DNA of 64,000 nt from Deinococcus fonticola (GCF_004634215.1 NZ_SMMH01000020.1:5892-69891); one strand, 5' to 3'. Numbered from the stretch's first letter, positions 21,850 to 32,417 are shown. Numbers and translations are program-made. The notes: generated from the sequence alone by a model not told the origin.

Positions 21850-23541
21850 ATGGCACCTGAAAGTAAACCCCGCACCCGCAGTAAAGTTACCGCCCCGGCC
21901 CCTGTTCAGGAAGAACCCAGGATCAAGACCGTGGAGAAACCCCGCGCCCGCACCAAGGCGGCGCGCCAGAGTGATGAGGTCACCGAAGCGAAAGCCCAGG
22001 CTCAGGCTGCGCCCGCCAGGAAGCCAGCCGCAGAAAAGCCGGTGAAGGCTGCCCCGGCACCGAAGGAAACGAAAGCGCCTGCCAGGAAACCTGCCGCCAA
22101 GAAAGCCGCCGACCAGGCCGATGACGCAGCGGCTGCCAGTTCTGGAGCTGCCAAGCCCAAAACGGCCAAGCCCAAAGCGGCCAGGGCCACCAAAAAGGCC
22201 GGCGAAGTTCCCGCTGATGGGAGCAGCGGCGCTGAGGCTCCGGCAAAAGGGAAAGCGGCGGCCAAAGCCCCTGCCAAGGCCAGCGTGGCCAAAGCGGCTC
22301 CTGCCAAAGGCGGCAGCGCCGAGAAGCCGTACTACGCGCATGCCAGCATTCAGGAACTGCTGAAAGCCGGCAAGGCCGCCGGGGTGCTGTCCAGCGAGGA
22401 AATCGCGGCGGCCCTCAGCACCGCCATGGAAGCCAACGGGCTTGACCCGGAAAGCGGCGAGGCCTTCGAGGACATGCAGCTGTTCCTGGCTGGACAGAAC
22501 ATTGAAGTGCAGGACCTCGACGAGGACGAAGAGGAGGAGGGCGATGAGCTGGAGGGCGAAGAGACCACCGCCGCCGCCAGTGACGACGACGAGGAGAAAT
22601 ACTTCGACGACATGCCCCGCGCCGTCAGCAACGACCCGGTGCGCCAGTACCTGCATGAGATCGGGCGCGTCTCGCTACTGACTCTGGAAGAAGAAATTGC
22701 GCTGGCCCGCCGCATCGAGGAAGGCGAGGAAGCCCGCAAAGTGCTGGACGAGGACGTGGAACTGGACGACCGGGGCCGCCGCCGCCTGATGCGCCAGATG
22801 GAAGACGGCGCGGCGGCCCGCCAGGGCTTGATCGAGGCCAACCTGCGCCTGGTAGTCAGCATTGCCAAGAAGTACACCGGGCGTGGCCTGGGCTTCCTGG
22901 ACCTGATTCAGGAAGGCAACCAGGGCCTCATTCGCGCGGTGGAGAAGTTCGAGTACCGCCGCCGCTACAAGTTCTCCACCTACGCCACGTGGTGGATTCG
23001 TCAGGCCATCAACCGCGCCATCGCCGATCAGGCGCGCACCATCCGCATCCCGGTGCACATGGTCGAGACCATCAACAAGCTTACGCGCACGGCCCGGCAG
23101 CTCCAGCAGGAACTGAGCCGCGAGGCCACGCACGAGGAGATCGCCGAGGCGATGGGACCGGGCTGGGACGCCGCGAAAGTCGAGGAAGTCCAGAAAGTCA
23201 GCCAGGAGCCAGTGTCCCTCGAAACGCCTATCGGTGACGAGAAGGACAGCTTCTACGGCGACTTCATTCCCGACGAGAACCTCGATAGCCCAGTGGACAA
23301 CGCTGCCAAGACGCTGCTCAGCGAGGAACTGGAGAAAGCCCTGTCCAAACTGACGGAGCGCGAGGCCATGGTCTTGAAGTTCCGCAAAGGTCTGGTGGAC
23401 GGCCGCGAACATACGCTGGAGGAAGTGGGCCAGCGCTTCAACGTGACCCGTGAACGCATCCGCCAGATCGAGAACAAGGCCCTGCGCAAGCTGAAGTACC
23501 ACGAGAGCCGCACCCGCAAACTCCGCGACTTCCTCGACTGA
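21850..23541 (+). CDS. rpoD: RNA polymerase primary sigma factor
   Basis: A 563-residue sigma-70. Residues 1-155 form a Lys/Ala/Pro-rich, histone H1-like extension. A region 1.1-like stretch ([19 protein letters not shown]) and an acidic run follow. Then come region 1.2 ([17 protein letters not shown]), region 2 ([50 protein letters not shown]), region 3 and region 4 ([20 protein letters not shown]). It directs core polymerase to housekeeping promoters. An AGGAGG at 21840-21845 sits 4 nt before the ATG, so this gene has a leader and classical site. Confidence 0.97.
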   Translation: MAPESKPRTRSKVTAPAPVQEEPRIKTVEKPRARTKAARQSDEVTEAKAQAQAAPARKPAAEKPVKAAPAPKETKAPARKPAAKKAADQADDAAAASSGAAKPKTAKPKAARATKKAGEVPADGSSGAEAPAKGKAAAKAPAKASVAKAAPAKGGSAEKPYYAHASIQELLKAGKAAGVLSSEEIAAALSTAMEANGLDPESGEAFEDMQLFLAGQNIEVQDLDEDEEEEGDELEGEETTAAASDDDEEKYFDDMPRAVSNDPVRQYLHEIGRVSLLTLEEEIALARRIEEGEEARKVLDEDVELDDRGRRRLMRQMEDGAAARQGLIEANLRLVVSIAKKYTGRGLGFLDLIQEGNQGLIRAVEKFEYRRRYKFSTYATWWIRQAINRAIADQARTIRIPVHMVETINKLTRTARQLQQELSREATHEEIAEAMGPGWDAAKVEEVQKVSQEPVSLETPIGDEKDSFYGDFIPDENLDSPVDNAAKTLLSEELEKALSKLTEREAMVLKFRKGLVDGREHTLEEVGQRFNVTRERIRQIENKALRKLKYHESRTRKLRDFLD

Positions 23542-23555
23542 ACCACCAAGTCTGT

Positions 23556-23593
23556 GCGCCGCTCCGGTCAACCGACCCGGGCGGCGCTTCGTT
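23556..23593 (+). terminator. terminator after rpoD
   Basis: GCGCCGC (23556-23562) / GCGGCGC (23581-23587) with an inner CCGG/CCGG pairing, followed by ttcgtt. The T-run is poor. Confidence 0.55.
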
Positions 23594-23664
23594 AGGCCAT
23601 TTCGCCTAAGGGTGGCGGGAATCTGGCCGATGCGTTTCTGAAGTCTTTTCCGCACACTGGCTGC

Positions 23665-24672
23665 ATGACCACGACTACTGTGAACATTTCACCTTTCGAC
23701 CCGATGACGGCGCCAGACTCCCAGAAGCTCGCGGTGGGGCAATTGCTGGCCGACGCCTACGCTTTTGCTTATCCGGACGACCCACCCCTTTTGCCGGAAA
23801 AAGAAGCCCTCAGCCTCACCCACCTGACCCCCGGTGAACGGGCCGAGCACTTCGTGATCTGGGACGGTCTGATGGCAAAGGCGTGGGGGAGTCTCAGTTT
23901 CGACACGACACAGAACCTGCACGTCGCCCACGCACGCCTCTTCGTTCACCCCAGGTGCCGCCGTGAAGGACTGGCAACGGCCCTTCGCGGCGAACTGGAG
24001 CAGGTGGCGCGGCGTGAGGGACGCAGCACCGTTACCTTCGGCACCAGTTCCAGAGCCCCGGCAGGTGAGGCGTTCGCCCAGCAGCTGCACGCCCAGCCTG
24101 CCCTGCCCATGAAGGTCAGCCGCCTGGACATTCCCAGCGTGTCCCAGGAGTTGCTGCGGGCGTGGCAGGTTCGCCCCGCGAACGACCCGTACACCCTGCA
24201 CGTCTGGACGCGCATTCCCGAAGCGCACCTGGAGCGCATGGCCGACATGATGATGGTCATGAACACCGCCCCCAAAGGTGACCTGGACATGGAGGACTGG
24301 GTCATCACTCCCGAGATGATTCGCGCCTGGGAAGGCATGATCGCGGAAGCGGGCGAGGTGCGCTACCTGATGGCCGTGGAGGACAGCCGCAGCGGGCAAC
24401 TGGACGGCTACACCGAGGTGTTCTGGGACGCCGAACGCTCGGCGCTGGTGTACCAGGGAGCCACGGCCGTGCGCCCGGCGGCGCGGGGGCTGGGGTTGGG
24501 CAAGTGGCTCAAGGCCGCCATGCTGCGGCACGTGCAGGAGCATTGCCCTGGCGCCCGCTGGATTCGCACGAACAACGCCAACGTGAACGAAGCTATGCTG
24601 GGCATCAACGTGAGCATGGGCTTCGAGCCGTGGGCACAGTTCACCGAGTGGCAATTGAAACTGCCCCAGTAA
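23665..24672 (+). CDS. tandem-GNAT N-acetyltransferase
   Basis: A 335-residue protein with two GNAT folds. The first has [22 protein letters not shown] (acetyl-CoA loop, about residues 91-112). The second has [24 protein letters not shown] and ends with [16 protein letters not shown], as in mycothiol synthase-like tandem GNATs. The substrate is unknown. A CACACT box lies 6 nt before the ATG, a variant of the TAnnnT spacing used by neighbours. Confidence 0.82.
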   Translation: MTTTTVNISPFDPMTAPDSQKLAVGQLLADAYAFAYPDDPPLLPEKEALSLTHLTPGERAEHFVIWDGLMAKAWGSLSFDTTQNLHVAHARLFVHPRCRREGLATALRGELEQVARREGRSTVTFGTSSRAPAGEAFAQQLHAQPALPMKVSRLDIPSVSQELLRAWQVRPANDPYTLHVWTRIPEAHLERMADMMMVMNTAPKGDLDMEDWVITPEMIRAWEGMIAEAGEVRYLMAVEDSRSGQLDGYTEVFWDAERSALVYQGATAVRPAARGLGLGKWLKAAMLRHVQEHCPGARWIRTNNANVNEAMLGINVSMGFEPWAQFTEWQLKLPQ

Positions 24673-24760
24673 GACCGGGTTCGTCGGGTTTCTGCCGCCT
24701 GCCTTGGTTGCTGCCCCTTATCTCCGACGCATCGCCCTTTGATCTGACCGCCCACCTTAT

Positions 24761-24793
24761 AACCGCCCTGTCTGGCTCACCGGGGCGGTTTTT
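24761..24793 (+). terminator. intrinsic terminator after tandem-GNAT gene
   Basis: AACCGCCC (24761-24768) / GGGCGGTT (24783-24790) followed by TTTTT. Confidence 0.85.
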
Positions 24794-24822
24794 GGGCTTT
24801 CTGGCCTGCTACAGTCGTCGTT

Positions 24823-25575
<753 letters not shown>

Positions 25576-25576
25576 C

Positions 25577-25625
25577 AGGAATTCCGCCCCTCCGTGAGGA
25601 AATCATCGGGAAGGATTGAGCAGGG
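25577..25625 (+). repeat. 3'-flank repeat, copy E1
   Basis: Directly after the permease stop. Shares GAATTCCG, CCCCTC, a GAAAT(N)AT block, GGAAGGA and GAGCAGG in the same order with 52016-52070, which also begins just after a stop codon. Confidence 0.45.
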
Positions 25626-25809
25626 CGTGGAAAAAGATGGCTGAGACTAATTGGTTCGTGCACATGGGAAAAGATGAGTCGAAGGGTGGCTCTCCCGCAT
25701 TCACCCGTTCACTTCATCCCTTTATCTTTTGCCCACAACCGGCACCCCACCGCCCACAACCTTTCTCGCCCCACCTTTCCCACCTCCTGACTCCGGCACA
25801 ATGGCCCTT

Positions 25810-26343
25810 ATGACCGAGCAGGCTATTTTTGCGGGTGGGTGCTTCTGGTGTACCGAAGCGGTGCTCAAGGACGTGCGTGGCGTACAGAAAATCGAGAGTG
25901 GGTATATCGGCGGTCACGTGCCGAACCCGGATTACCGGGCGGTGTGTGGCGGCGATACGGGCCACGCCGAAGCGGTGCGCGTCACCTTCGATCCGTCATT
26001 GGTGAGCTTCCGGGATCTGCTGACCCTGTTCATGGTGACCCACGACCCCACGAGCCTGAACCGGCAGGGCGCGGATGTCGGCACGCAGTACCGCAGCGCC
26101 GTGTTTCCCCTGTCGCCCGGGCAGGAGCAGACGACCCGCGAGGTTATGGCGGAATTTGAGCAGCAGGAAACGTTCGGGAAACCCATCGTGACGACCATTG
26201 AACCCGCCAGCGAGTTCTACGTTGCTGAGGACTACCACCAGGACTACTTCGCCCGCAACCCCATGCAGCCGTACTGCGCCGCGGTCATCGCGCCGAAAGT
26301 CATCAAGGTGCGCAAGCACTACGCGGACATGCTGACGCGGTAA
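25810..26343 (+). CDS. msrA: peptide methionine sulfoxide reductase MsrA
   Basis: A 177-residue enzyme that reduces methionine-S-sulfoxide in proteins. The catalytic Cys is in [11 protein letters not shown]. Other family motifs: [13 protein letters not shown] (a variant of GYxGG), [28 protein letters not shown] and EDYHQDYF. The C-terminus is [13 protein letters not shown], which carries another Cys. ATG 25810 is preferred over ATG 25801 because CACAAT (25797-25802) ends 7 nt before it; the earlier ATG would overlap that box. It probably protects against oxidative damage. Confidence 0.95.
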   Translation: MTEQAIFAGGCFWCTEAVLKDVRGVQKIESGYIGGHVPNPDYRAVCGGDTGHAEAVRVTFDPSLVSFRDLLTLFMVTHDPTSLNRQGADVGTQYRSAVFPLSPGQEQTTREVMAEFEQQETFGKPIVTTIEPASEFYVAEDYHQDYFARNPMQPYCAAVIAPKVIKVRKHYADMLTR

Positions 26344-26361
26344 GGGGCCAGTGCAAACAAA

Positions 26362-26390
26362 AGCCCTGGGCTTCAGCCTGGAGCTGTTTT
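26362..26390. terminator. bidirectional terminator, msrA / kinase
   Basis: AGCCCTGGGCT (26362-26372) / AGCCTGGAGCT (26375-26385), an 11-bp stem with two mismatches. T-rich tails follow on both strands (gttttcc on plus; TTTTGTTT on minus), between two convergent genes. Confidence 0.65.
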
Positions 26391-26412
26391 CCGCCTCACG
26401 CCTGATCACTCC

Positions 26413-27171
26413 TCAATACAGATATGTCCGCAATGCCAGTTCCAGCAGGGCTTTCTTGACCTCTGTGGCGTCATGCGGGCGTTTGCGCGGGTCTTCACGG
26501 GTCAAGGCGCGCCACAGGGGCGTAAGGGGGTCACGCGTGGGGGGAAGGGCCTCGCCGACTTCCGGCAGTTGGCCGTGGATGCCCCAGCCGAGGAGCACGC
26601 CCACGCCGTACAGGTCGTTCTCGGGGCCCAGGGAGTCGCCGCGCCGGGCTTCGGGGCTCAGGAAGGCGGCGGTGCCGATACGGGTGGGCATGGCCATGCC
26701 CTCGTAGGCGGGGCCGGACAGGTCGAAGTCCACCAGTTTGGCGCTGCCGTCGGGTTCCACCATGATGTTGTCGGGTTTGATGTCGCGGTGAACCAGCCCC
26801 CGGTCGTGCAGGAAGTGCAGGGCGTCCAGCAGATGCGAGAGGGTCAGCAAGAAGGCCTGGCGTTCTTCGACCAGCGCGGGTTTGCGCGTGTAGCGCTCGA
26901 ACAGCGTGACGCCTCTGGCGTAGGTCGTGATCAGGGCGGGGGCCGTGTCGAAGGTGATCTGCGCCTGCACATGCGCCATGCGGGGGTGGTTCAGATTCAG
27001 GGCGTGCCGGAATTCGCGCTCGGCGAAGAGGGCCAGGTGAGGCGGAAAGATTTTTACGGCGCAGGGCTGACCTTCGCGGGTCACGCCAAAGTATACGACG
27101 CTGTGCGAGCCGCGCCCCAGGAGCCGCACGAGCTTCACGCCGTCACCGATCACGCGGCCCGCGATGGTCAC
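26413..27171 (-). CDS. minimal Ser/Thr protein kinase
   Basis: A 252-residue protein that is almost only a Hanks-type kinase domain, with no membrane segment or sensor domain. It has the P-loop [13 protein letters not shown], the ATP Lys in CAVKIF, the catalytic loop [12 protein letters not shown] and an APE-like SPEARRG. The DFG motif reads DFD (LVDFDLSG); the metal-binding Asp is kept. A GGGGAG lies 5 nt before the GTG start. The target is unknown. It converges with msrA. Confidence 0.88.
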   Translation of the reverse strand: MTIAGRVIGDGVKLVRLLGRGSHSVVYFGVTREGQPCAVKIFPPHLALFAEREFRHALNLNHPRMAHVQAQITFDTAPALITTYARGVTLFERYTRKPALVEERQAFLLTLSHLLDALHFLHDRGLVHRDIKPDNIMVEPDGSAKLVDFDLSGPAYEGMAMPTRIGTAAFLSPEARRGDSLGPENDLYGVGVLLGWGIHGQLPEVGEALPPTRDPLTPLWRALTREDPRKRPHDATEVKKALLELALRTYLY

Positions 27172-27238
27172 GCTGACTCCCCGCAGTCAGGGCGCATGAA
27201 AGGCAGACAGGCGAACGCAGGGGAGACGGGTCACCACC

Positions 27239-27252
27239 GGCTCCGCGGAGCC
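27239..27252. repeat. 14-bp perfect palindrome, possible operator
   Basis: GGCTCCGCGGAGCC lies between the divergent kinase and amylase genes. No regulator can be assigned. Confidence 0.3.
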
Positions 27253-27393
27253 AGACCTGATCATGGCAATTTTCGGGGATGAAGCCAGAGGGAGGAGGGG
27301 CGGTTCCATCGGTTAAACGTTACCTTACGCAAGCGTTAAAAGGGTAGAGGCCCGCTTTGCTTCGCCGTTGCAGGAGAAGTTCTAGCATGGGGC

Positions 27394-28842
27394 ATGCGTG
27401 CCACTTTCAGTCTTACGGCCCTTCTGCTGACCTCCTGTGCGCTGGCCCAGGCGGTGCCCTCGATGGAAGGGCAGGTCGTCTACCAGGTCATGCCCGACCG
27501 CTTCTTCGACGGGGACGCCAGCAACAACTCCGGCGTCGACCGCTCGAACCTGCGGGCCTGGCATGGGGGAGACCTGGCCGGCCTGACGCAGAAACTGGCC
27601 TATATTCAGGATCTGGGGGCCACGGCGGTGTGGCTCACGCCTATCTACCGGCAGCAGGCGAAAAGCAGTTTCGACACGTCGGCCTACCACGGCTACTGGC
27701 CCGAGGACTTCCGGAATGTCGACCCGCACTTCGGTTCGCTGGCCACCTTCGACACGTTCACGAAGACCGCCAGAAACGCCGGAATGAAGGTCATTCTGGA
27801 TCAGGTCATCAACCACGTCGGCTATGAGGCCAGCACCGTGACGCAGCACCCGGCGTGGTTTCATACGCCGGCGCAGTGTGACGCTGCGGCGGACAAGGAC
27901 ACCGTGTGCCCGCTGTCGGGCCTGCCCGACCTGAACCAGCAACTTCCCGAGGTGCGGCAGATGTTGCTGGGCAACGCCGACTTCTGGCGCGCACGCGGCG
28001 TGGACGCTTTCCGGTACGACGCCATCAAGCACGTGGATCAGGCGTTTTTAAAGGAACTGCTCGCCCGTGACCGGGCCGCCGGGACGTGGACGCTGGGCGA
28101 GTGGTATGACGCCGACACCAGCACCGTCGCCCAGTGGCAGAAAACCGGGTTCGACAGCCTGTTCCTGTTCAGCCTGCAAAATGCCCTGAAGCGCAGCATC
28201 ATGAACGGCCAGAGCCTGCGCGGCGTGGCAGAAGTGCTGTCCCGCAGCAGCGAGTTGCCCCGTCCCGGCGAGGTGGCGCTGTTTCTCGACAATCACGACG
28301 TGCCGCGTTTCGCGCAGGCCACCCTTTTTGAGGATGAAGCGCCGCCACTCACGCGCTACGGCCTGCGGGCGCTGATGACGCTGCGCGGCATTCCGGTGAT
28401 CTGGCAGGGCACCGAGATCGCCATGCGCGGCAGCACTGACCCGGACAACCGCCGCGACATGCGTTTCGAGAACCAGTGGAACGCCAGCGAGAAGATGGTG
28501 TTTGGGGCCACTAAAGTCGCCATTGCGGCCCGCAAGGCCAGCCCGGCCCTCAGCCAGGGCGAACAGAAGCTGCTGGCGGTGCCGGCGGTCTACGCGGACG
28601 ATCTGTTGCTCCTGACCCGCGCCGGGGCAGGGCAGACCGTGCTGGCCGCGTGGCATAACGGCAAGGCGCGCCGCACCTTCTCCCTGCCCCTCAAGAACAT
28701 GGGCCTCAGCGCCGCCGACCTGGCCGTCACCCGGTCGCTGTTCAGTGATCAGGACGCCAAAGTCAGCATCAGCCGGGGTTATCTGCACCTGAGCCTGCCG
28801 CCCAAGGACGCCGCCGCCTTTCCCCTGCACCAGGAAAAGTGA
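27394..28842 (+). CDS. secreted GH13 family alpha-amylase-like glycosidase
   Basis: A 482-residue glycoside hydrolase. A signal peptide (residues about 1-20, ending ALAQA) precedes the catalytic barrel. GH13 motifs: region I LDQVINHVG, region II VDAFRYDAIKHV (nucleophile Asp), region III WTLGEWYDAD (acid Glu), region IV FLDNHDVPRF. It should hydrolyse alpha-glucans outside the cytoplasm. TAGCAT (27383-27388) lies 5 nt before the ATG. A small inverted repeat, ACGC/GCGT (27327-27336), lies upstream among TTAA-rich sequence and could be a regulator site. Confidence 0.92.
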   Translation: MRATFSLTALLLTSCALAQAVPSMEGQVVYQVMPDRFFDGDASNNSGVDRSNLRAWHGGDLAGLTQKLAYIQDLGATAVWLTPIYRQQAKSSFDTSAYHGYWPEDFRNVDPHFGSLATFDTFTKTARNAGMKVILDQVINHVGYEASTVTQHPAWFHTPAQCDAAADKDTVCPLSGLPDLNQQLPEVRQMLLGNADFWRARGVDAFRYDAIKHVDQAFLKELLARDRAAGTWTLGEWYDADTSTVAQWQKTGFDSLFLFSLQNALKRSIMNGQSLRGVAEVLSRSSELPRPGEVALFLDNHDVPRFAQATLFEDEAPPLTRYGLRALMTLRGIPVIWQGTEIAMRGSTDPDNRRDMRFENQWNASEKMVFGATKVAIAARKASPALSQGEQKLLAVPAVYADDLLLLTRAGAGQTVLAAWHNGKARRTFSLPLKNMGLSAADLAVTRSLFSDQDAKVSISRGYLHLSLPPKDAAAFPLHQEK

Positions 28843-28888
28843 GTGGCGCTCTGGGACGGCTCACATTCAACTCGGCTAGGCTCGGGGC

Positions 28889-29347
28889 ATGCGAAAGCTG
28901 CTGCCCCTTTTGCCTGCTTTGCCCCTCGCCCTGGCGGCCTGCACGCCCCCGGCGCTGCGCCCTCCCAGCAACCAGATCTACCCGCAGATGACCCTGCAGG
29001 GTAACACCATGGACGTTACCCTCATCAATGCTGGGCCTTACGACCTGCTGCTGGAAAATACCTGCCCGCGTCCCTTCGCCGTGAACTTCACCGAATACCC
29101 CGGCAAAGGCAGGGGTGGCCTGGAACCGCGCCAGCTGGACACCTGTTATGAGCAGAACCTGCGGCCGATCGCCTGGAAGGTCGGTGAGCGCCTGTCCGTG
29201 AGTGTGCCGGTGTCGTATCCGGCAGGCACACACACCTTCAAGGCGTTCGCCACCGTTCGCGCCCGGGTGCTGCAACCCAGAGGATTGATCAACAATTTCG
29301 CCAGCATGAACATCTCGTTGCCGGAAGTCAAATTCACCACCCAGTAA
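28889..29347 (+). CDS. hypothetical lipoprotein
   Basis: A 152-residue predicted lipoprotein: MRKLLPLLPALPLALAAC with a LAAC lipobox. The mature part is beta-rich (MTLQGNTMDVTLINAGPYDLLL...), with two further Cys residues in the first half that could form a disulfide. The pattern resembles small immunoglobulin-like periplasmic domains such as BsuPI, but I do not claim that family. TAGGCT sits 6 nt before the ATG. It lies between the amylase and tsaD. Confidence 0.6.
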   Translation: MRKLLPLLPALPLALAACTPPALRPPSNQIYPQMTLQGNTMDVTLINAGPYDLLLENTCPRPFAVNFTEYPGKGRGGLEPRQLDTCYEQNLRPIAWKVGERLSVSVPVSYPAGTHTFKAFATVRARVLQPRGLINNFASMNISLPEVKFTTQ

Positions 29348-29413
29348 AAAAGCTGCCCGGTAAAAACCCTGGGATCACTCGTGTGGCCACTGAACCTGCG
29401 GCGGGAAAGGCGC

Positions 29414-29427
29414 TATGTTCGGGGGCG
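29414..29427 (+). promoter_or_regulatory. -10 element that sets the tsaD start
   Basis: TATGTT (29414-29419) with 7 nt to GTG 29427. An alternative in-frame ATG at 29415 lies inside the hexamer. Confidence 0.55.
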
Positions 29428-30428
29428 TGACTGAAGCGCGCCGCATTCTGGGCATCGATACCTCATGTGACGATACGGGCGTCGGCATCGTCGAGCTGGC
29501 CCCGGACGGGCAGGTGCGGGTGCTGGCCAACCGCGTCTGGTCGCAGACCGTTCACGCACAGTACGGCGGTGTGATGCCGGAACTGGCCAGCCGTGAGCAC
29601 GTGGAACGCATCGACGACATTCTTCAGGAGGCCCTGAAGGAAGCTGGGCTGGCCCTGACCGACCTGCACGCGGTGGCGGCCACATCCGGGCCGGGCCTGG
29701 TGGGGGCGCTGCTGGTGGGCCTGATGTACAGCAAGGGCCTGGCGCAGGCGCTGGACGTGCCTTTCTACTCGGCGCACCACCTCGAAGGGCACATCTTCGC
29801 GGCGGCTTCTGAGGCCCTGCTGCAAACGCCTTACCTGGCGCTGGTCGTGTCGGGGGGGCACACGCACCTGTTCGACGTGCCGGCCCCCGGCAGGTACGAC
29901 CTGGTCGGCGCCACCCGCGACGACGCCGCCGGGGAAGCCTTCGACAAGATCGCGCGCCTCGCCGGGCTGGGGTATCCGGGCGGGCCGGCCATCAGCGAGG
30001 CGGCCCAGCGCGGCGACCCCGGCAGCGTGCCCTTCAAGGAGCCGCTGCAAGGCCAGCAGGGCTTCGACTTCAGCTTCAGCGGCCTGAAAACTGCTGCCCT
30101 GCTGGCGCACCGGGGCGGAGCCACGCCGGAAAACCTGGCGGCTAGTTTCCAGCAGGCCGCCGTGAAATTCCTGGTCAAGACCACCGGGCGGGCCGCCGGG
30201 GCACTGGGGCGGCGCACGGTGGTGGTGTCCGGCGGGGTGGCCGCCAACGCCGCCTTGCGTGAGGCCTTCCAGCAGACGGGACTGAACGTCGTGTTTCCTG
30301 GCAAGGGCCTGAATACCGACAACGGCGCGATGATTGCGCTGGCCGGAGCTGCCGCCTTGCAGGCGGAAAAAGCGCCCAGTCCCCTGACCGTGGGCGCGGA
30401 GGCTTACGCGCCCCTCGCCAACACCTGA
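29427..30428 (+). CDS. tsaD: tRNA N6-adenosine threonylcarbamoyltransferase
   Basis: A 333-residue ASKHA-fold enzyme that, with TsaB/TsaE, transfers threonylcarbamoyl to A37 of ANN-decoding tRNAs. Motifs: ILGIDTSCDDTGVGIVE, GGVMPELASREHVE with the metal His, ATSGPGLVGALLVGL, YSAHHLEGH (metal His pair), LVVSGGHTHLF, SFSGLKTA and VVSGGVAANAALR. The start is GTG 29427 rather than ATG 29415, because the ATG overlaps the apparent -10 TATGTT. Confidence 0.96.
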   Translation: MTEARRILGIDTSCDDTGVGIVELAPDGQVRVLANRVWSQTVHAQYGGVMPELASREHVERIDDILQEALKEAGLALTDLHAVAATSGPGLVGALLVGLMYSKGLAQALDVPFYSAHHLEGHIFAAASEALLQTPYLALVVSGGHTHLFDVPAPGRYDLVGATRDDAAGEAFDKIARLAGLGYPGGPAISEAAQRGDPGSVPFKEPLQGQQGFDFSFSGLKTAALLAHRGGATPENLAASFQQAAVKFLVKTTGRAAGALGRRTVVVSGGVAANAALREAFQQTGLNVVFPGKGLNTDNGAMIALAGAAALQAEKAPSPLTVGAEAYAPLANT

Positions 30429-30471
30429 GCAGATTTCACATTCTCTTCCCCCGAAGGCCTGGAGACACCCA

Positions 30472-30510
30472 AAGAAAAGCTGGATGCCCTGTTGCAGGGG
30501 CATCCAGCTT
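30472..30510 (-). terminator. terminator of second DUF4384 gene
   Basis: A 13-bp perfect stem AAGCTGGATGCCC (30477-30489) / GGGCATCCAGCTT (30498-30510), followed on the minus strand by TTCTTTGGG. Confidence 0.8.
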
Positions 30511-30524
30511 CTGGCGTTCGGGCT

Positions 30525-31445
30525 TTAGCGTTGGGTGATGTTCACGGCCACCTGACCGTTCTGGTTACGCACGTCCAGCACGGCGCGGCTGTAGTTGCCG
30601 TAACCGCGCGTCCACTCGCTGCGCAGCCCACCGCTGTACTCGCGGATGGTCACCAGGCGGTAACCCTGAGCGCGCAGCTGGCTGGCGTACTGTTCATGCA
30701 CTGTCTGCAGGCTGTACTGGTTGCCGTAGTATGTGTTCCAGCGGGGCACCGTTGTCCACTGATCCGAGTACACCGGCGCAGGACGCACAGGAGCAGGTTG
30801 TACGGGGGCCGGGCGAACCGGGGCCGAGTACACCGGCGCGGGTTGCACGTAGCTGTTGTCGTAAGCCACGCCGTTATACGCAACGACATTGTAGTAAGCG
30901 GTGTCCGAGCTCCAGGTGTTCTGCGGCACCGGGTTCACCACGATGCTCAGCGCCTGGGCCAGTTGCTGCTGCCCCTGCACGTTCACGGTGGCGAAGCTGT
31001 TCTGCTGGTTGCTGAAGGTGGCGATGTCATTGAGGTTCAGTGGCGCCGTGCTGGCCAGGGCCAGAACCTTGTTCAGGCCGTAAGGGGCGGCAATGTCGAA
31101 GGTAAAGGCCGCGCCGGGCTGCGGGAAGACCTTCGTGACATTGGCTTTGACGAAGTTGCTGCCGCCCGCGTAGCCGTTGGGCAGGATCATGTCCACCTGG
31201 CCCTGCGGATCGACGTTGAACAGGTACACGTAAGCGTCACGGTCAGCGCGGACATACAGGTGAATCTGCTCGCCGGGGGCGTAGTTGGGGACAGCGTTGC
31301 CGCTGTTGTCACGATCCGTCCAGACGTTCACGTTCACGTTGGTGGGCAGGGGGTTCACGATAATGCTCTGCGCCGTGATGCGCGGGGCAGCGCTGGCAGA
31401 ACCGATCAGGGCAGTCAGGAGGGCCAGGGAAATCAGTTTACGCAT
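30525..31445 (-). CDS. secreted DUF4384 domain protein with Pro/Val/Tyr-rich middle
   Basis: A 306-residue secreted protein. The signal peptide MRKLISLALLTALIGSASA is followed by a DUF4384-like domain (NYAPGEQIHLYVRADRDAYVYLFNVDPQGQVDMILPNG). The middle holds repeated PAPV/RPAPV and YS segments; the end is a Tyr- and Arg-rich region ending AVNITQR. Function unknown, probably envelope-related. CACTAT lies 6 nt before ATG 31445, which supports this start over the longer open frame. Confidence 0.72.
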   Translation of the reverse strand: MRKLISLALLTALIGSASAAPRITAQSIIVNPLPTNVNVNVWTDRDNSGNAVPNYAPGEQIHLYVRADRDAYVYLFNVDPQGQVDMILPNGYAGGSNFVKANVTKVFPQPGAAFTFDIAAPYGLNKVLALASTAPLNLNDIATFSNQQNSFATVNVQGQQQLAQALSIVVNPVPQNTWSSDTAYYNVVAYNGVAYDNSYVQPAPVYSAPVRPAPVQPAPVRPAPVYSDQWTTVPRWNTYYGNQYSLQTVHEQYASQLRAQGYRLVTIREYSGGLRSEWTRGYGNYSRAVLDVRNQNGQVAVNITQR

Positions 31446-31580
31446 GCCTTCATAGTGCCTGACCTGCTTGACGCGGGCCTGATGCAGTGACCCGACGGTC
31501 ATGACTTTCCTCTCATCACGGCTTCACGCCGGAAAGCGCATGGCTCCCCGCCCAGCCGCCGGCGTTAGTATGCAGGTGAC

Positions 31581-32417
31581 GTGAAGCTGCGCTTCGACCC
31601 TCACAACCCTCGATGTCACGACGCGCAAAGTTCTCCTGCGCTGCGCTGGCTGTTGCCTATGCGGCCAGCCTTGGCGGTGTTTCTCCCAGCATGGCGGCGT
31701 GGGCCCCTGATGGGTGTGCTGTGGCTGTGTACTTGGCTCTGTACCGGCCTGGCTGGATCCAGTCTGGCCGCGCGTCACGAGCCTGCGCCCGTAGCGTCGC
31801 CTGAACGCCCTCGCCCGAAAGCTGCCCCGACGCATGTTCCCGAACATTCCCCCAGGGCTTCAGACGAGACAGCTCACCAGGCGAAGGGAGCACAGGCCGT
31901 GAACCCACCTCAGGGCGCGGCCGCTAAACCGGCCGCCTCCACTTCAGGTGGGTCTGTGGCGGCGGCGGCTGGACTGAGGCTCGGATCGTACCGCCTGCTG
32001 CCACCCTTGCCGGGTGAAAAACGTCTCCTGACCCTGGAGTTTGGTCACGTGAAAATGAGCGTGACGCGCACGCAACTGCTGGCGCTGCCGACCGCGACCC
32101 TCACCACCCGGCATGCCCAGCTTGGCCGCACCTTCACTTATCAGGGCGTGCTGCTGCGTACCCTGGCGTCCGCCATGCACACGCTGGGCCAGGACATGCG
32201 CGTGTACGGCAGCAACGGTTACGTGGCCACCATTGCCGCGCACGACTACATGACCGCCCCCATCATCCTGGCGCACACCGCCGATGGCAAACCCATCAGC
32301 ATCCTGGAAAAAGGCCCCCTGACCATCGTGCTGCCCTCCAACACGCCCCGCTTTGAACAGAAGGGCGATTACTGGGTGTGGTTCGTGAACCGGATGACGC
32401 CGGTGCCCGGCCATTGA
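31581..32417 (+). CDS. secreted protein with oxidoreductase molybdopterin-binding-like domain
   Basis: A 278-residue protein. After a basic N-terminus there is a hydrophobic segment (about residues 30-62), then a long Pro/Ala-rich linker. The C-terminal 130 residues look like the PF00174 sulfite-oxidase-type fold found in small stand-alone sensor-associated proteins: LLALPTATLTTRHA, FTYQGVLLRTLASAM, YVATIAAHDYM, ILAHTADGKPI and GPLTIVLPS...YWVWFVNRM. The usual cofactor Cys is not present in that domain. It lies 2 nt upstream of a histidine kinase and is probably its partner. TAGTAT ends 9 nt before the GTG. Confidence 0.6.
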   Translation: MKLRFDPHNPRCHDAQSSPALRWLLPMRPALAVFLPAWRRGPLMGVLWLCTWLCTGLAGSSLAARHEPAPVASPERPRPKAAPTHVPEHSPRASDETAHQAKGAQAVNPPQGAAAKPAASTSGGSVAAAAGLRLGSYRLLPPLPGEKRLLTLEFGHVKMSVTRTQLLALPTATLTTRHAQLGRTFTYQGVLLRTLASAMHTLGQDMRVYGSNGYVATIAAHDYMTAPIILAHTADGKPISILEKGPLTIVLPSNTPRFEQKGDYWVWFVNRMTPVPGH

